Below, piece after piece: positions 28,692 to 38,362 of a DNA stretch of 64,000 nt. The stretch is taken from positions 1 to 64,000 of the forward strand of contig JAHDYR010000031.1 in the NCBI GenBank assembly GCA_019828565.1, read 5' to 3'. The position numbers and the translations under genes are program-made. The notes below the pieces were generated by a model. The model worked only from the letters and a program-made list of their open reading frames with translations, was not told the origin of the DNA and did no database searches. The number at the start of each line of letters is the position of its first letter. Within the stretch, counting starts at the first letter, position 1. The stretch comes from Carpediemonas membranifera (lineage: Eukaryota; Fornicata).

Positions 28692-31600
28692 TTAGCGCTG
28701 CCTATAGGAAGCTAATTTCCTTTGACCTCGGAGTTTTCTGCGCAAACTCGGTTTGTCTGCGAGGTACTCCTCAAACGCCCTAAGTTCATCAAGGTCGGCG
28801 TTGAAGCGTTCCCATGTCGCCTCTTCCTCGAGGTACCCCTCCCACAGCACATGTAGGTGAAGGACGCCGTCCTCAAATTTGTGAGAGTCGATCGCTTCTA
28901 CGACATATTCGTCAACTCTCTGGGCCGCTAGCCGTGTCAACTCAGCCCTTGTCGCGTCAGACTCAAAATGTCTTAGACGCTCGGCATGGACCTTAGCCAC
29001 TACGCCTGTCGTCAGGTTCTCCACGAAGTAAACGTTCGGCGACTCTGCGGGTCCCTGGCACCACATTGGCCCAGCCAGCTTCGTGCGGCGGCCGACAGTG
29101 GTCGTTACCAGCACTGGCTTGTTCGATAGGGCCACGTGCGATGCTTCTGATGGTGTTTGTTGTTGCAGCGCCTGGTCTTGGATGACTCTCTGTAGTTCCA
29201 GGCTGCGCTTGAAGGCCTCAAATGGCATCTTGCTCTCATTGCTCATGATCTCTTCTGGTCTTACGACCACGTCTTGGTTATAAAGCAAATTCAGTGGCGA
29301 TAGGCCTGTCCTGGCCACAGATGTTGAATTAATGATGTACTGAGCCAAAGGTAGTAGCCGCGTCCATCTAAACTCCTGCAGATCGAGCATTAGCGTCTCT
29401 AGATGCCTCTTAACCTCGGCGTTGACCCTCTCAACTATTCCTTGAGAACCCGGGCGGTAAGGCGTGCCGACGTGATGTTGCGACCCGAGCCTTTCCATTA
29501 GAGCGTCAATCAGCTTATTTCTATACTGGCTGCCCCCGTCGCTGTGAATCACCCGGGGAATTCCGTAGTGACCCACCCAGGCCAAAATTGCCCCTGCCGC
29601 GGCATCTGCGTCCGTCGAACGCGTGGGGACCAGCATAGTTAGCTTCGAGTACGTGTCAATTAACACGCACACGTACCGCAGACCCTCGCTCTCCGCGATG
29701 GGTCCGATCGTGTCTACCTGCACGACATCAAACGGCAGGCGACCTGCCGTACGGTGGCGCAAGTGTTGGACGGGCTTGGCCGTCTTGCGCGTGACCTGGC
29801 ACACAGGACACGACTGGACAAACTCCTCTGCGTCCTTATACATGCCCCTCCACCTCCTACCGAGCGATATAAGCTTGTTCACCGTCGCTCTCGCTCCGAG
29901 ATGGCCGTGTATGCCTCCGTGAACCTCGGAGATCCACGTGGCGTGATCATCTGCCTCGACTGTTGCACCGCATAGGCGAGATAGCGCGTCGGCAGCACCG
30001 TTCGCTTGACCAGGCACGTGTACGACGGAATAGTCGAACCTTTCCAGTGCCATGCGCCATCTAGTTACCTTAGCGTTCGTGCTTGTCGCGATATACAGCA
30101 AATTCCGGTGGTCCGTTCTCACAGTAAACGGCCTGCCTACTAGGAACCGCTCGGCCTTGATCATAGCGTAATAAATGCCGAAGCCTTCCTTTTCATAGGT
30201 GCTCCACCTTCTTTGAACATCCGATAGTGTCTTGGAATAGAAAGCAATCGGACGCTCCTCCCCGTCTTCGATCTGTAACAAAACTGCCCCGACAGCGTAG
30301 TCACTCGCGTCGGTTTGTAGGATTAATTGGCAGCCACGCTTGGGGTGACTTAACATGTTGTTCTGAGATAGGGTCGCTTTGATGTCGACTAGGGCATCTT
30401 GTTGGGCCTTCTCCCAACGGAACTCTTCCTTGGCTCTCGTCAGAGCCAGGACTGGCTCCATCATATTGCCGTAGTTCGGAATCATATGGCTAAAATAGTT
30501 CGTGAACCCGAGTAAGGTTCTGACTCCGGCAACATCTCTCGGGCTGGTTAGGCGGTCGATGCCTTCTAGGCGGTCAGGCGCGATTCGCTTGCCGTCGCCA
30601 TTCACAAGCCAGCCCAAGTATTCTATTTCTGTCAGTCCGAACTCAGACTTGGACAGATTCAGCTTCAACTTGGCCGAGTTGAGCTTTCTCAAGACATAGT
30701 CCAGATTGTCGAGGTACTCTCTCTGGTTCTCTCCGAATATTACTATGTCGTCTACATATGCGAGACACCGTGTCCACAGTGCATCGCCCAGTACGGATTC
30801 GAGGGTCTTCTGACAGAAGGCTGCGGCCCCTTTGAGTCCGAAAGCTAAACGCTTGTACTGGTACTTACGCTTCCCAACTGTAAACGCCGTTAGTCTGCGT
30901 GAGCTCTTGGTCATAGGAATCTGGTGAAAGGCCTTGCTTAGGTCCAGCTTAGCGAAGAGGGTCTTACCCTCTAGTCTTGCTACCAGATCGTCAATGATAG
31001 GGAGGTCGTGATCGAAGTCCTCCGTCGCGTCGTTAAGGCGCCGAAAGTCCAAGCAGAGCCTGCGGGTGCGATCGCGCTTCCATACAAGCACCGTAGGATT
31101 GTTATAGTTGCTCGTAGACTCCTCAATCACATTCAGATCCTCCAGCTGCGCCGTCTGGCGCTGCATATCCTCTCTTTCTTCAGCCGAGACGTGGTATGGA
31201 GGGATGTTGATAACCTTCTGGTTTGTAAGAACCAGTTCGAAGGGTGGAACGTCTGCTGGCTGCGAAATGTCGCCGAGAACGTCTTTGTACTTGCTTAGGA
31301 TGGTATTAGTCTCTTCAGGGAAGCTACGTATCTGTAGTTCGTGCTCCGCTTCAGCAAGGGTAAATAACGTCTCGTCTACTTCATCTTCATCAAGCTCCGC
31401 GAAGTGTGGCTCTCCAGAATTCTCCATCGTCGGCTTGACGATCGTGATTAGCCCCAACGCACTTAATGTCGATATTCCCATAACTAATGTCGGCTTCAGC
31501 CCGGGTAGCACCCGCAAATTGAGAGCAGCTTGAGTTCTCCGCCCAGTAGATGGCAACACTCCAAAATCTGCACTCAACTTAACAATGCCGGGTGAGTTGT

Positions 31601-32528
31601 AAATCGTACCAGTGGCCAGCTTAACCTTAGCATGGTCGGGCTCGACGACTAGGCCGAGCTCTTTGACGAGGGATTGGGATATAAAGTCGGCAGAGGCCCC
31701 TGTGTCATAAAGGAACGCCAACACTCTCCCCAGGATGCCCACCTCGCCAATGGGTCTGTTGTCGCGGTCCTCCGCGACCAAAGCATTAAGATGAACGTAC
31801 TTCTGCCCCTTTACTCCCTCACGCTCGTCACGCTTACGCTTCCAACACGTATCAGCAGTGTGACCCTTGCGCTGGCAGTACTCACAAGCAGTTTCCGACT
31901 TCTCCTTAGCCTTAGTCATCGTTGCGGAGGTCGCACTCTCTCGCTCCACACGCTGGTGCTCTCTGCGAGCCTTCTCTGCTTCCGTGGCCTGGATGAATGC
32001 CTCGGCGATCGTCTCGTCAAGCGTCTTCGCCTTCTTAGCATTCACTCGCTCCTTCAAGCGACCGTACCTGATGCCAGCAACAAAGGCATCGACGATGAGC
32101 TTCTCCGTGGGCCGAACCTTACAACAGTTACGAACTTGACGCTTATACGCCAGGGCATACGCGGCCATGTTGTCAATGAGGTTACCCTCAGAGCCGCACG
32201 ACAAGTCCTTAAAGCGATCTAAAGCGTCCACCTCATCCAGAGGCTGCATCAGCTCGTCTACCATGGTGATAAAGGCCTCGTTGAGTTCAGAGGTATCGGC
32301 CGGCTCTTCATCCGGCGTTTCATTAGCGTACTCCAGGAACCCCTCAAGTTCAGGGATTCGGATCTTAAGAACCTCTAGGACCTGCGTTTCGATTAGGTCA
32401 AAGGCAACGATCGGATCGGCTTCACGGGCAGCATACTGCTCGTAGTCTTGACGGAAAGTATACCACGACTTGGTGGTGGCCTTTCGCAGGAACGGGGCGT
32501 TGTTGAGTTTTGTTTCAGGTAAATGCAT
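28692..32528 (-). CDS. gag-pol: Chromovirus gag-pol polyprotein (intact)
   Basis: The ATG at 32528 lies only 11 nt inside the 5' LTR and opens 1278 uninterrupted residues. Order: helical gag; CCHC zinc knuckle CEYCQRKGHTADTC (about 215-228); aspartic protease (LYDTGASADF, about 275); RT with LCLDFRRLN, KLDLSKAFHQI and YVDDIVIFGE; RNase H (LQTDASDYAVGA); integrase with HHCC (CPVCQ) and the D-D-E core (VDTIGPI, HSDGGSQY, GIVERVNAEV); and a C-terminal chromodomain (LHVLWEGYLEEEATW). Gag and pol in one frame mean no frameshift is needed, as in Tf1-type elements. With only 11 nt before the ATG there is little room for a standard tRNA primer site, so priming may be unusual. Likely still capable of transposition. 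Confidence 0.93.
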   Translation of the reverse strand: MHLPETKLNNAPFLRKATTKSWYTFRQDYEQYAAREADPIVAFDLIETQVLEVLKIRIPELEGFLEYANETPDEEPADTSELNEAFITMVDELMQPLDEVDALDRFKDLSCGSEGNLIDNMAAYALAYKRQVRNCCKVRPTEKLIVDAFVAGIRYGRLKERVNAKKAKTLDETIAEAFIQATEAEKARREHQRVERESATSATMTKAKEKSETACEYCQRKGHTADTCWKRKRDEREGVKGQKYVHLNALVAEDRDNRPIGEVGILGRVLAFLYDTGASADFISQSLVKELGLVVEPDHAKVKLATGTIYNSPGIVKLSADFGVLPSTGRRTQAALNLRVLPGLKPTLVMGISTLSALGLITIVKPTMENSGEPHFAELDEDEVDETLFTLAEAEHELQIRSFPEETNTILSKYKDVLGDISQPADVPPFELVLTNQKVINIPPYHVSAEEREDMQRQTAQLEDLNVIEESTSNYNNPTVLVWKRDRTRRLCLDFRRLNDATEDFDHDLPIIDDLVARLEGKTLFAKLDLSKAFHQIPMTKSSRRLTAFTVGKRKYQYKRLAFGLKGAAAFCQKTLESVLGDALWTRCLAYVDDIVIFGENQREYLDNLDYVLRKLNSAKLKLNLSKSEFGLTEIEYLGWLVNGDGKRIAPDRLEGIDRLTSPRDVAGVRTLLGFTNYFSHMIPNYGNMMEPVLALTRAKEEFRWEKAQQDALVDIKATLSQNNMLSHPKRGCQLILQTDASDYAVGAVLLQIEDGEERPIAFYSKTLSDVQRRWSTYEKEGFGIYYAMIKAERFLVGRPFTVRTDHRNLLYIATSTNAKVTRWRMALERFDYSVVHVPGQANGAADALSRLCGATVEADDHATWISEVHGGIHGHLGARATVNKLISLGRRWRGMYKDAEEFVQSCPVCQVTRKTAKPVQHLRHRTAGRLPFDVVQVDTIGPIAESEGLRYVCVLIDTYSKLTMLVPTRSTDADAAAGAILAWVGHYGIPRVIHSDGGSQYRNKLIDALMERLGSQHHVGTPYRPGSQGIVERVNAEVKRHLETLMLDLQEFRWTRLLPLAQYIINSTSVARTGLSPLNLLYNQDVVVRPEEIMSNESKMPFEAFKRSLELQRVIQDQALQQQTPSEASHVALSNKPVLVTTTVGRRTKLAGPMWCQGPAESPNVYFVENLTTGVVAKVHAERLRHFESDATRAELTRLAAQRVDEYVVEAIDSHKFEDGVLHLHVLWEGYLEEEATWERFNADLDELRAFEEYLADKPSLRRKLRGQRKLASYRQR

Positions 32529-32539
32529 GCAGTAATTAC

Positions 32540-32633
32540 TGTGGTACCCAAACAATTGAGAGAGTGAAATTTAGAAGCAGGTTTGAGATCATTGACCAAA
32601 TAAGACTGATCATTAAATGAGGTCGTCATGACA
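32540..32633 (-). repeat. 5' LTR of the gypsy element
   Basis: 94 bp, identical to the 3' LTR. It is very short for a Ty3/gypsy element. Confidence 0.9.
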
Positions 32634-33741
32634 GAGGTGGAGCCTTCGTAGACCCCGCCTTGTTGAGCCAGGCCAGAGCTGATGTGTTGTCTGAGAAGAT
32701 CGATAGCTCGCGTTGGGAACTCTGTCTGCCGATCAGACGGATGCCCTGTAGGATTCCCGCGAGCTCCTTCACGTTGATAGATTCTGCTCTTAGTTCTGGA
32801 GTGAACGTGCCCGAGGCTGAGGTCCCGTACTCGCCGTGCACGGCTGCTCCCCACTTGACTCCAGATGCGTCTGTCGATACGACGAGGTCTAAGGAGGGGT
32901 GAGCGCCCCAAAGCGACTGAAGCTCTCTGATGTCTCGGACTGGGCGCTCTCTTAGCAGTAGCAGCCACTCTTGCAGTAGCTCCTTGGAGAGTGGGTCCTG
33001 TTGAAGGTGTCTCAGCCGGAGGAAAGCCCCGTGGGCGGTTGTAGCGAAGTAAATCAGTCTCCCGAGGATCTTGGCCCAAGTCTCCTGATCGATGGTCTTG
33101 CCTGCCAGAGCCTGATGAATGTGAGAGGAGTAACGTTTGGCCTTGTCCGCCGGGAGGCGTATTGTAAAACTCGCGGAGTCTATCACGAGCCCCAGATAGA
33201 CCAATGACTGAGTCGGTGCCCATTCTGACTTCTCCTCTGAGGTGAGGACACAGAGGTCGGCTAGAGTCCGCCTGATGCGCGGCACCGCCCTCCTCAGGAT
33301 TTCTCGGTCGCGGTGAAATAAGAGGAAGTCGTCGAGGTAGACAACGATGGTAAGACCCGTCCGAAGGGCTAGTATCTTGGCGAGTTGGTTGGTGATCGTC
33401 TGAAACACGAACGGCGATGCGCGCCAGCCGAAGCCTAGCACTCTGTACTGAAACGCTCGTCCGTCTGGAAGATAGACTCCTAGCAGCTTGCGGTCCTCCT
33501 TCCGTACTGGTACTTGATGGTACCCGGACTTGAGGTCGAACTTGACCATCCCTCGCCCGACGCGTCGGTCGAGATTGTGAGCTGGAGGTCTGCTGAGCGA
33601 GACCACATGTTCTTCAGCTCCGCGAAGGAGCGTGTTGGGCGCGTCTGTAGCAGCCACCAAAAACAACAGGTTAAGGTCGGTCCGGGCGGACGTTTGGTAC
33701 CAATCTTCAGGACCGGTCTTGAAGGGCAGCCATGCTGACAC
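32634..33741 (-). pseudogene. DIRS-like element 2: reverse transcriptase (5'-truncated)
   Basis: The frame contains MVKFDLKSGYHQVPV, LGFGWRASPFVFQ, the catalytic VVYLDDFLLF, LVYLGLVIDS and the RNase H start (VSTDASGVKWGA, NVKELAGIL, FSDNTSALAW). No ATG or upstream RT motif is found: the text before residue ~60 is not RT-like. The element is cut 72 bp from the stop of the HEAT-like gene. It continues at 28289 beyond the nested gypsy element. Related to, but clearly different from, element 1. Confidence 0.75.
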
Positions 33742-33813
33742 GCATCATGTGCTTTGGAGATACAGGAAATCCACGATACCTACAAGCACTACTTTACATC
33801 CCCCGCGGCCCAA

Positions 33814-36800
33814 CTACCCGCGAGGAGTCCAGGCACAGTCCCCGGCCATTCTCCCATGGGCCACCAGCAGTCCGCGAACCAGCCCGCCGAGGTGGGTCAT
33901 CTGATTAGCAGTCGCCCTGAGGTTGACCAGAGTCTCTTCGTCCCCGTGCAGAATCGCCTCGTTCACGGGCAGGATTAGCCATGAAAAGTCCATGTCGGTC
34001 AACGGCAGGACAGCTGCGCACAGCAGCGCGACGAACGACGTGGGGCTACCGAACCCGCTAGACTGCAGCATGTCGATAGCCAGCTCGCCGAGGTACACGA
34101 GTTGCTCGCGGTGAACGTCGGATCGAATGGCATCGAAGCGCTTGACGATCGGCAGGATGACGCGGCCGACCATGTCTGGTGTGCCGGGGCGAGCCGGGTC
34201 AGCCGACTTCTTGCCCTTGCCCTTGCCCTTGGTGGGCGCTGCCTGGACGATGTGGCACTGTTCCATGGCTGTTGACAGCACGCCGAGAGCAATCCGCCTC
34301 ACCAGGTAGTGCTCGGATTCCGCCAGGGCCCGCACGAGCAGGGGCCCGACACCAGCGTCATCCAAGGCGGGGGCCAGCCGCGGAAGCCCACGGGAGACCG
34401 CGAAGAGCGCGGCAGCAGAAGCGGCGGGGTCGCGGGCGTCCAGAGCGAGGGCGAGCAGCTCAACGACGGGACGTACGATGGCCCCCACAGTGGCAGGGTC
34501 CGCGCCTCCCTCCACGAGGGAGTCCATCGCGGCAAACGACCAGACCACGGGCCTGGCGTCCGGTACATGGTCAGCCTCCGCGTCGGGGGCGATCTCAGGG
34601 AGCTCGTGCGGCGGGAGGACCGCGTCAGCGCCAGCGTCGGTCAAGTCGGGTGCCGTACCGTCGTAGAGCCCGGCATAGTCCATGGCGGCGTTCATGGCGC
34701 GTGCACTGGCCTCAACCGCCGGAGCGATGGCAGCAAAAGCGCCTGGATGTCTACACGCGATGTAAGTGCCGAAATTGACGACCGCAGCGTGGCCCGCGTT
34801 GTCGAAGCCGGAAGTAGGGAGTGCCTTGGCCTTCTTCCCGGTCTGCAGGGCGGCTGCGGCGAGTCCGATGGCTGAGCTGGCCCAGCTGGGTTCGTCCCCG
34901 GTGAGATCCGCCGTCCCCTCTGCCACGTCCAGCATCGGCGCGATGGCGGACAGCAAGCCCATGACGCGGCTGCCGTCCTCCCCAGGAAGCATCCCGGCCA
35001 TTAGCTGGACGAGAGACCCGCGGGACCGTCCTTCCATGGCCGGCCACGGCTCACGCTGGTCCAGGGCCAGGGGCGGGCCGTCTGGGCGTGGCGGGGGTGT
35101 GGTGAGGACGCTTAGGACTACGAAGAGGGTCGTCTGCGGGTCCATGGGCAGTACGGCTGTCCAGGGCAGGGGGGCTGCGATCCCCGCCACGTCGAGCACG
35201 AACGTGGTCGGGTTGGCCGTCATCAGCGCGAAGATGGCCGTAACAGCGTCGGCCCGTGCGGACCCCGCTGCGCCGACGAGGGTGCGGGTGGCGTGGAGGA
35301 AGTCAAAGAGGCACTGAAGCACGCCGGCCCACGTACTCGTCGCCCGCAGCACAGGCTCCAGCTGCTTGATGCGGCGGGCGGCGACGCGTAGCACAGCGTC
35401 CGTGAGGCCAGTCGGGCCGTCCGTGGTGAGCGCGGCGCTAACGACAGATGCCATGGCGGTGATGGACGCGGGGCTGCTCTGCTCGTCGAGCTTGGCCGCC
35501 AGACCGTCGACCACAGCGCCGAGGGTGGCTGCCACGTGGCAGTCGCTGGCCATAGGCACGACGCGGGCGACAATAGTCCAGAGTGTGTCTTGCTCCCCGT
35601 CGATGACAGTGTCCGGCGCCCGGTCGACCACCGCGGCGAGGGTGGCGCATAGCTCAACAGTCGCGAGCACGACGTCGGCTGCCTCGTCTGGAGTGCTGTC
35701 AGCCACGGCGTCGAGGGCGGCAGCGACGAGGGGCTCCACTGCACTGGGCAGCAGCGAGAGCGGGGTGACTGTGCGGCCCAGTAGGGAAAGGGCGCCGGCC
35801 ACGCCCTGGGGCCCAATGTCGGCATACCTGTCGAGGAGGGGCGCGATGAGCGACGAGACGAAGAAGGCGAGCAGGGGCGCCACGGTGGGCAGCGAGTTGA
35901 ACAGCAGTGTCAACCGGGAAAGACCGCTCGAGACGTCGGCAGCGTCGCCCGACAGCTGGCACACGAGAGAGTCGAGGGCGAGCTCGGGGTCGACCGCGGT
36001 CACGGCCAGCAGGGCGTCCGTAACGGCAGAGAAGGAGGAGAAGCACTCGTCCAGCAGCAGGTCGACCAGGGGTGCCACGAGTGCGGGGATTACGGGCGGC
36101 AGGGCTCCGAGGGCGCCGTCGTGGGGCTGGATGACTGTCGCCCAGCCGCGGACGGCGAGCACCATTGGGTGGACGCTGGGGAACAGCAAGGCGTCGTCCT
36201 CGAGCAGCGCCGCGATGGGCACGGGCATGGTGACGCCCTCGGGCCGCTGCACGGGGCAGGGCGCGAGCTCCAGCGGCTCGAGGGGCCGGCGGAGGTGCGA
36301 CTCGCCCGTGATCATCGCATACGCCTGCGTCAGCTCGGTAACGTGCGACCACAGCGCGTGTAGCGCGAGGGCAGCGCGGGTGCGGACGTTGATGTCGTCG
36401 TTGTACAGCTGCGCGCACACGGTCGCCTTCGTCGCTGTCGGTACGTGGAGCGCGCACGCCAAGAACACCATCGCCGCGTCTCTGGCAAAGTCAGCGGTCG
36501 TGTCCCCCAGGAACGCGAACGCCACGCCCGCCAGCACCCTGAGATCTGGCTCGGTCAGGCGGCACGCAAATACGGACAGTGCGGCCATGGCGGCGTGCCG
36601 GGTGCTGTGGGATGGGAAGTCGAGCGTCGCTATGGTAGCACGGACGTGCGTGACCAGCATCGCGAGGGGGGATGCGGGTGAGGCGTGCTGAGCGAGCAGG
36701 GGCCGCATGGCGTTCTTGAAGACGGCGACGGCCTCGACATCGCACTCGTTCGGGGCCACGATCATCTGTCGCAGCATTCCGATGCAGCTCGGCGGGTCCG

Positions 36801-38265
36801 ACGTTGGGGTGACACCGTAGACGGCAACCAGGGTCTGCACCAGCAGCACCCGCAGGACGACAGGGTGATCGCCCGCTAGCGCCTCCGACACGGCCCCAGC
36901 CCAATCCTCGAACACCGCAACACACGCAGCTCGGTCCTCGGGGGTGATCGTGGAGGCGAGCTGGCGGTGTCGGCGGGTCTCAGCGATCAGGAGCGTCAGC
37001 AGAGCGAGGGCACCGTCCGCAGAGCTCTGTGCGAGCGTGGCGGACACGAGCTGGCCGGGGATGATGGTAGGCAGCCCCACGCACTCCGCCAGGATGTATA
37101 GGCGTGCGATGGCCCGTGGTACGTCGCCGCCCGGCTCCTTGAGGTCCCGTAGAATTGGGTAGTAGGCGAACGACGCGTAGTCCCGCGCCAGCGTCCGTAC
37201 CAGCGTCACCAGCGGCTGTGACGACGGGGCAGCGAGGGGCGTGGCCGCGGCGTGGTCCAGGGCGGCCATGACGACCTCGGGCACGATGTACTGCGCCACC
37301 TCGTCGTCGGCCAGCACGGCCGTCAGACGTGCCATGCGGGACTCGAAGTCGGGGTGCTCCGGGTAGACTACGGTGCGCCTCGTCTCGGCCATGGCCTGTT
37401 GGAAGTGGGCGTCGAGCAGACCGATCAGGAGACGAGGCCGGCCCGCCCCCAGCATCGCACGGGTGAGACGGGTGACGGACGCCGGGTCGACGAGAGACAT
37501 CGGCACCAGCCCAGCCATCTCCCACGCCCCTTCGACGTCCAGCTCGAGGGCCCGGGCGAGTGCGGCGCTGAACTGTGCCCGGGAGCCAGGGAGCACAGCA
37601 GCGTCCGTGTGGGCGTTCACAGCGTCGTCAGGGTGGTCGTCCGCATCGTCGTCCAGGGTCAGCACCATGGGCTTCCTGAGGCTGCCGCTGACTGGGCTGG
37701 CGGCGACCTCGATCGCGGGGCCGGGGCGGGCTGCCGCAGCGGCGGACAGGCCAGCCCAGCGGCCCATGAGCTGCTGCACGGCCCATGCAATCACTGAGAC
37801 GGAGCTAGTGGCAACGATTACGCTGTAGAGGACGGTGGCCGGGTCGGGAACGGCCCCCAGCACCATGTTGGCGAGCTCGGAAACGTTTGTGGGGAACTCA
37901 GTGGCGTGAGACGCCGCACAGTCGATTATTGACGGGATGTACGACGACACGCGGCCCTGGAGGCAGTGTACGAGACGGTAGAGCATGGACACGCCCTGGG
38001 GAACGTCCTGGTCGACGTGTTTGATGCAGAGGGTCGCTAACGCATCGATGTTGCCGGCAGATAGAAGCGAGGCATCAGACTCGAGTTTGTCGAACGTTTG
38101 TGTGAGAAAAGACTGGATGGACTTTGCATCTGGGGACTCTGGCGAGGAAATGAGCACCGAAAGCAAATGATTCAGCACCGGTGTAAAATTCGCATCGCTA
38201 GGGGACAATTGCCCCTTCTTAAGCAAGGAAGCTACGTTAGGAGCTTTGCCCTTCCCTTTTGCCAT
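33814..38265 (-). CDS. Large HEAT/ARM-like alpha-solenoid protein, unidentified
   Basis: The ATG at 38265 gives 1483 residues in one exon. It opens with a basic MAKGKGKAP and then consists almost entirely of amphipathic helical pairs rich in Ala, Val, Leu and Asp (for example VRTRAALALHALWSHV near residue 640), the look of HEAT or armadillo repeats. A short basic insert (TKGKGKGKKSADP) lies about 120 residues from the end. I cannot place it in a named family; importin-like, ECM29-like and focadhesin-like proteins have similar composition. No membrane segment or catalytic motif. It is 97 bp downstream of the nucleoporin stop on the same strand. Its 3' end is the boundary of the retroelement zone. 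Confidence 0.75.
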   Translation of the reverse strand: MAKGKGKAPNVASLLKKGQLSPSDANFTPVLNHLLSVLISSPESPDAKSIQSFLTQTFDKLESDASLLSAGNIDALATLCIKHVDQDVPQGVSMLYRLVHCLQGRVSSYIPSIIDCAASHATEFPTNVSELANMVLGAVPDPATVLYSVIVATSSVSVIAWAVQQLMGRWAGLSAAAAARPGPAIEVAASPVSGSLRKPMVLTLDDDADDHPDDAVNAHTDAAVLPGSRAQFSAALARALELDVEGAWEMAGLVPMSLVDPASVTRLTRAMLGAGRPRLLIGLLDAHFQQAMAETRRTVVYPEHPDFESRMARLTAVLADDEVAQYIVPEVVMAALDHAAATPLAAPSSQPLVTLVRTLARDYASFAYYPILRDLKEPGGDVPRAIARLYILAECVGLPTIIPGQLVSATLAQSSADGALALLTLLIAETRRHRQLASTITPEDRAACVAVFEDWAGAVSEALAGDHPVVLRVLLVQTLVAVYGVTPTSDPPSCIGMLRQMIVAPNECDVEAVAVFKNAMRPLLAQHASPASPLAMLVTHVRATIATLDFPSHSTRHAAMAALSVFACRLTEPDLRVLAGVAFAFLGDTTADFARDAAMVFLACALHVPTATKATVCAQLYNDDINVRTRAALALHALWSHVTELTQAYAMITGESHLRRPLEPLELAPCPVQRPEGVTMPVPIAALLEDDALLFPSVHPMVLAVRGWATVIQPHDGALGALPPVIPALVAPLVDLLLDECFSSFSAVTDALLAVTAVDPELALDSLVCQLSGDAADVSSGLSRLTLLFNSLPTVAPLLAFFVSSLIAPLLDRYADIGPQGVAGALSLLGRTVTPLSLLPSAVEPLVAAALDAVADSTPDEAADVVLATVELCATLAAVVDRAPDTVIDGEQDTLWTIVARVVPMASDCHVAATLGAVVDGLAAKLDEQSSPASITAMASVVSAALTTDGPTGLTDAVLRVAARRIKQLEPVLRATSTWAGVLQCLFDFLHATRTLVGAAGSARADAVTAIFALMTANPTTFVLDVAGIAAPLPWTAVLPMDPQTTLFVVLSVLTTPPPRPDGPPLALDQREPWPAMEGRSRGSLVQLMAGMLPGEDGSRVMGLLSAIAPMLDVAEGTADLTGDEPSWASSAIGLAAAALQTGKKAKALPTSGFDNAGHAAVVNFGTYIACRHPGAFAAIAPAVEASARAMNAAMDYAGLYDGTAPDLTDAGADAVLPPHELPEIAPDAEADHVPDARPVVWSFAAMDSLVEGGADPATVGAIVRPVVELLALALDARDPAASAAALFAVSRGLPRLAPALDDAGVGPLLVRALAESEHYLVRRIALGVLSTAMEQCHIVQAAPTKGKGKGKKSADPARPGTPDMVGRVILPIVKRFDAIRSDVHREQLVYLGELAIDMLQSSGFGSPTSFVALLCAAVLPLTDMDFSWLILPVNEAILHGDEETLVNLRATANQMTHLGGLVRGLLVAHGRMAGDCAWTPRG

Positions 38266-38362
38266 CTTGCTTGCGAGAAGTTTGGAATGTGAGCAAATCT
38301 GTCAAAACCTCTAATCGGCGCCAATGACGCTCGCAAGAACCCGACAGTCCATTTATGGCACT

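Larger units (their letters stand above)
28285..32638 (-). mobile_element. Intact Ty3/gypsy chromovirus nested in DIRS-like element 2
   Basis: The element proper is 28290-32633 (4344 bp). It is bounded by identical 94-bp LTRs beginning TGTGGTACCC and ending GTCATGACA, with GAGGT on both outer sides (28285-28289 and 32634-32638) as a 5-bp target duplication. The single ORF is uninterrupted and a purine tract precedes the 3' LTR. The insertion splits an otherwise continuous RT/RNase H frame of a DIRS-like element. Identical LTRs mean a recent insertion. Confidence 0.92.

Noticed and set aside
35366-36691. 441-residue plus-strand ORF inside the HEAT-like gene
   Set aside because: Ser/Ala/Arg-rich shadow of a GC-rich coding strand, without motif or ATG context.
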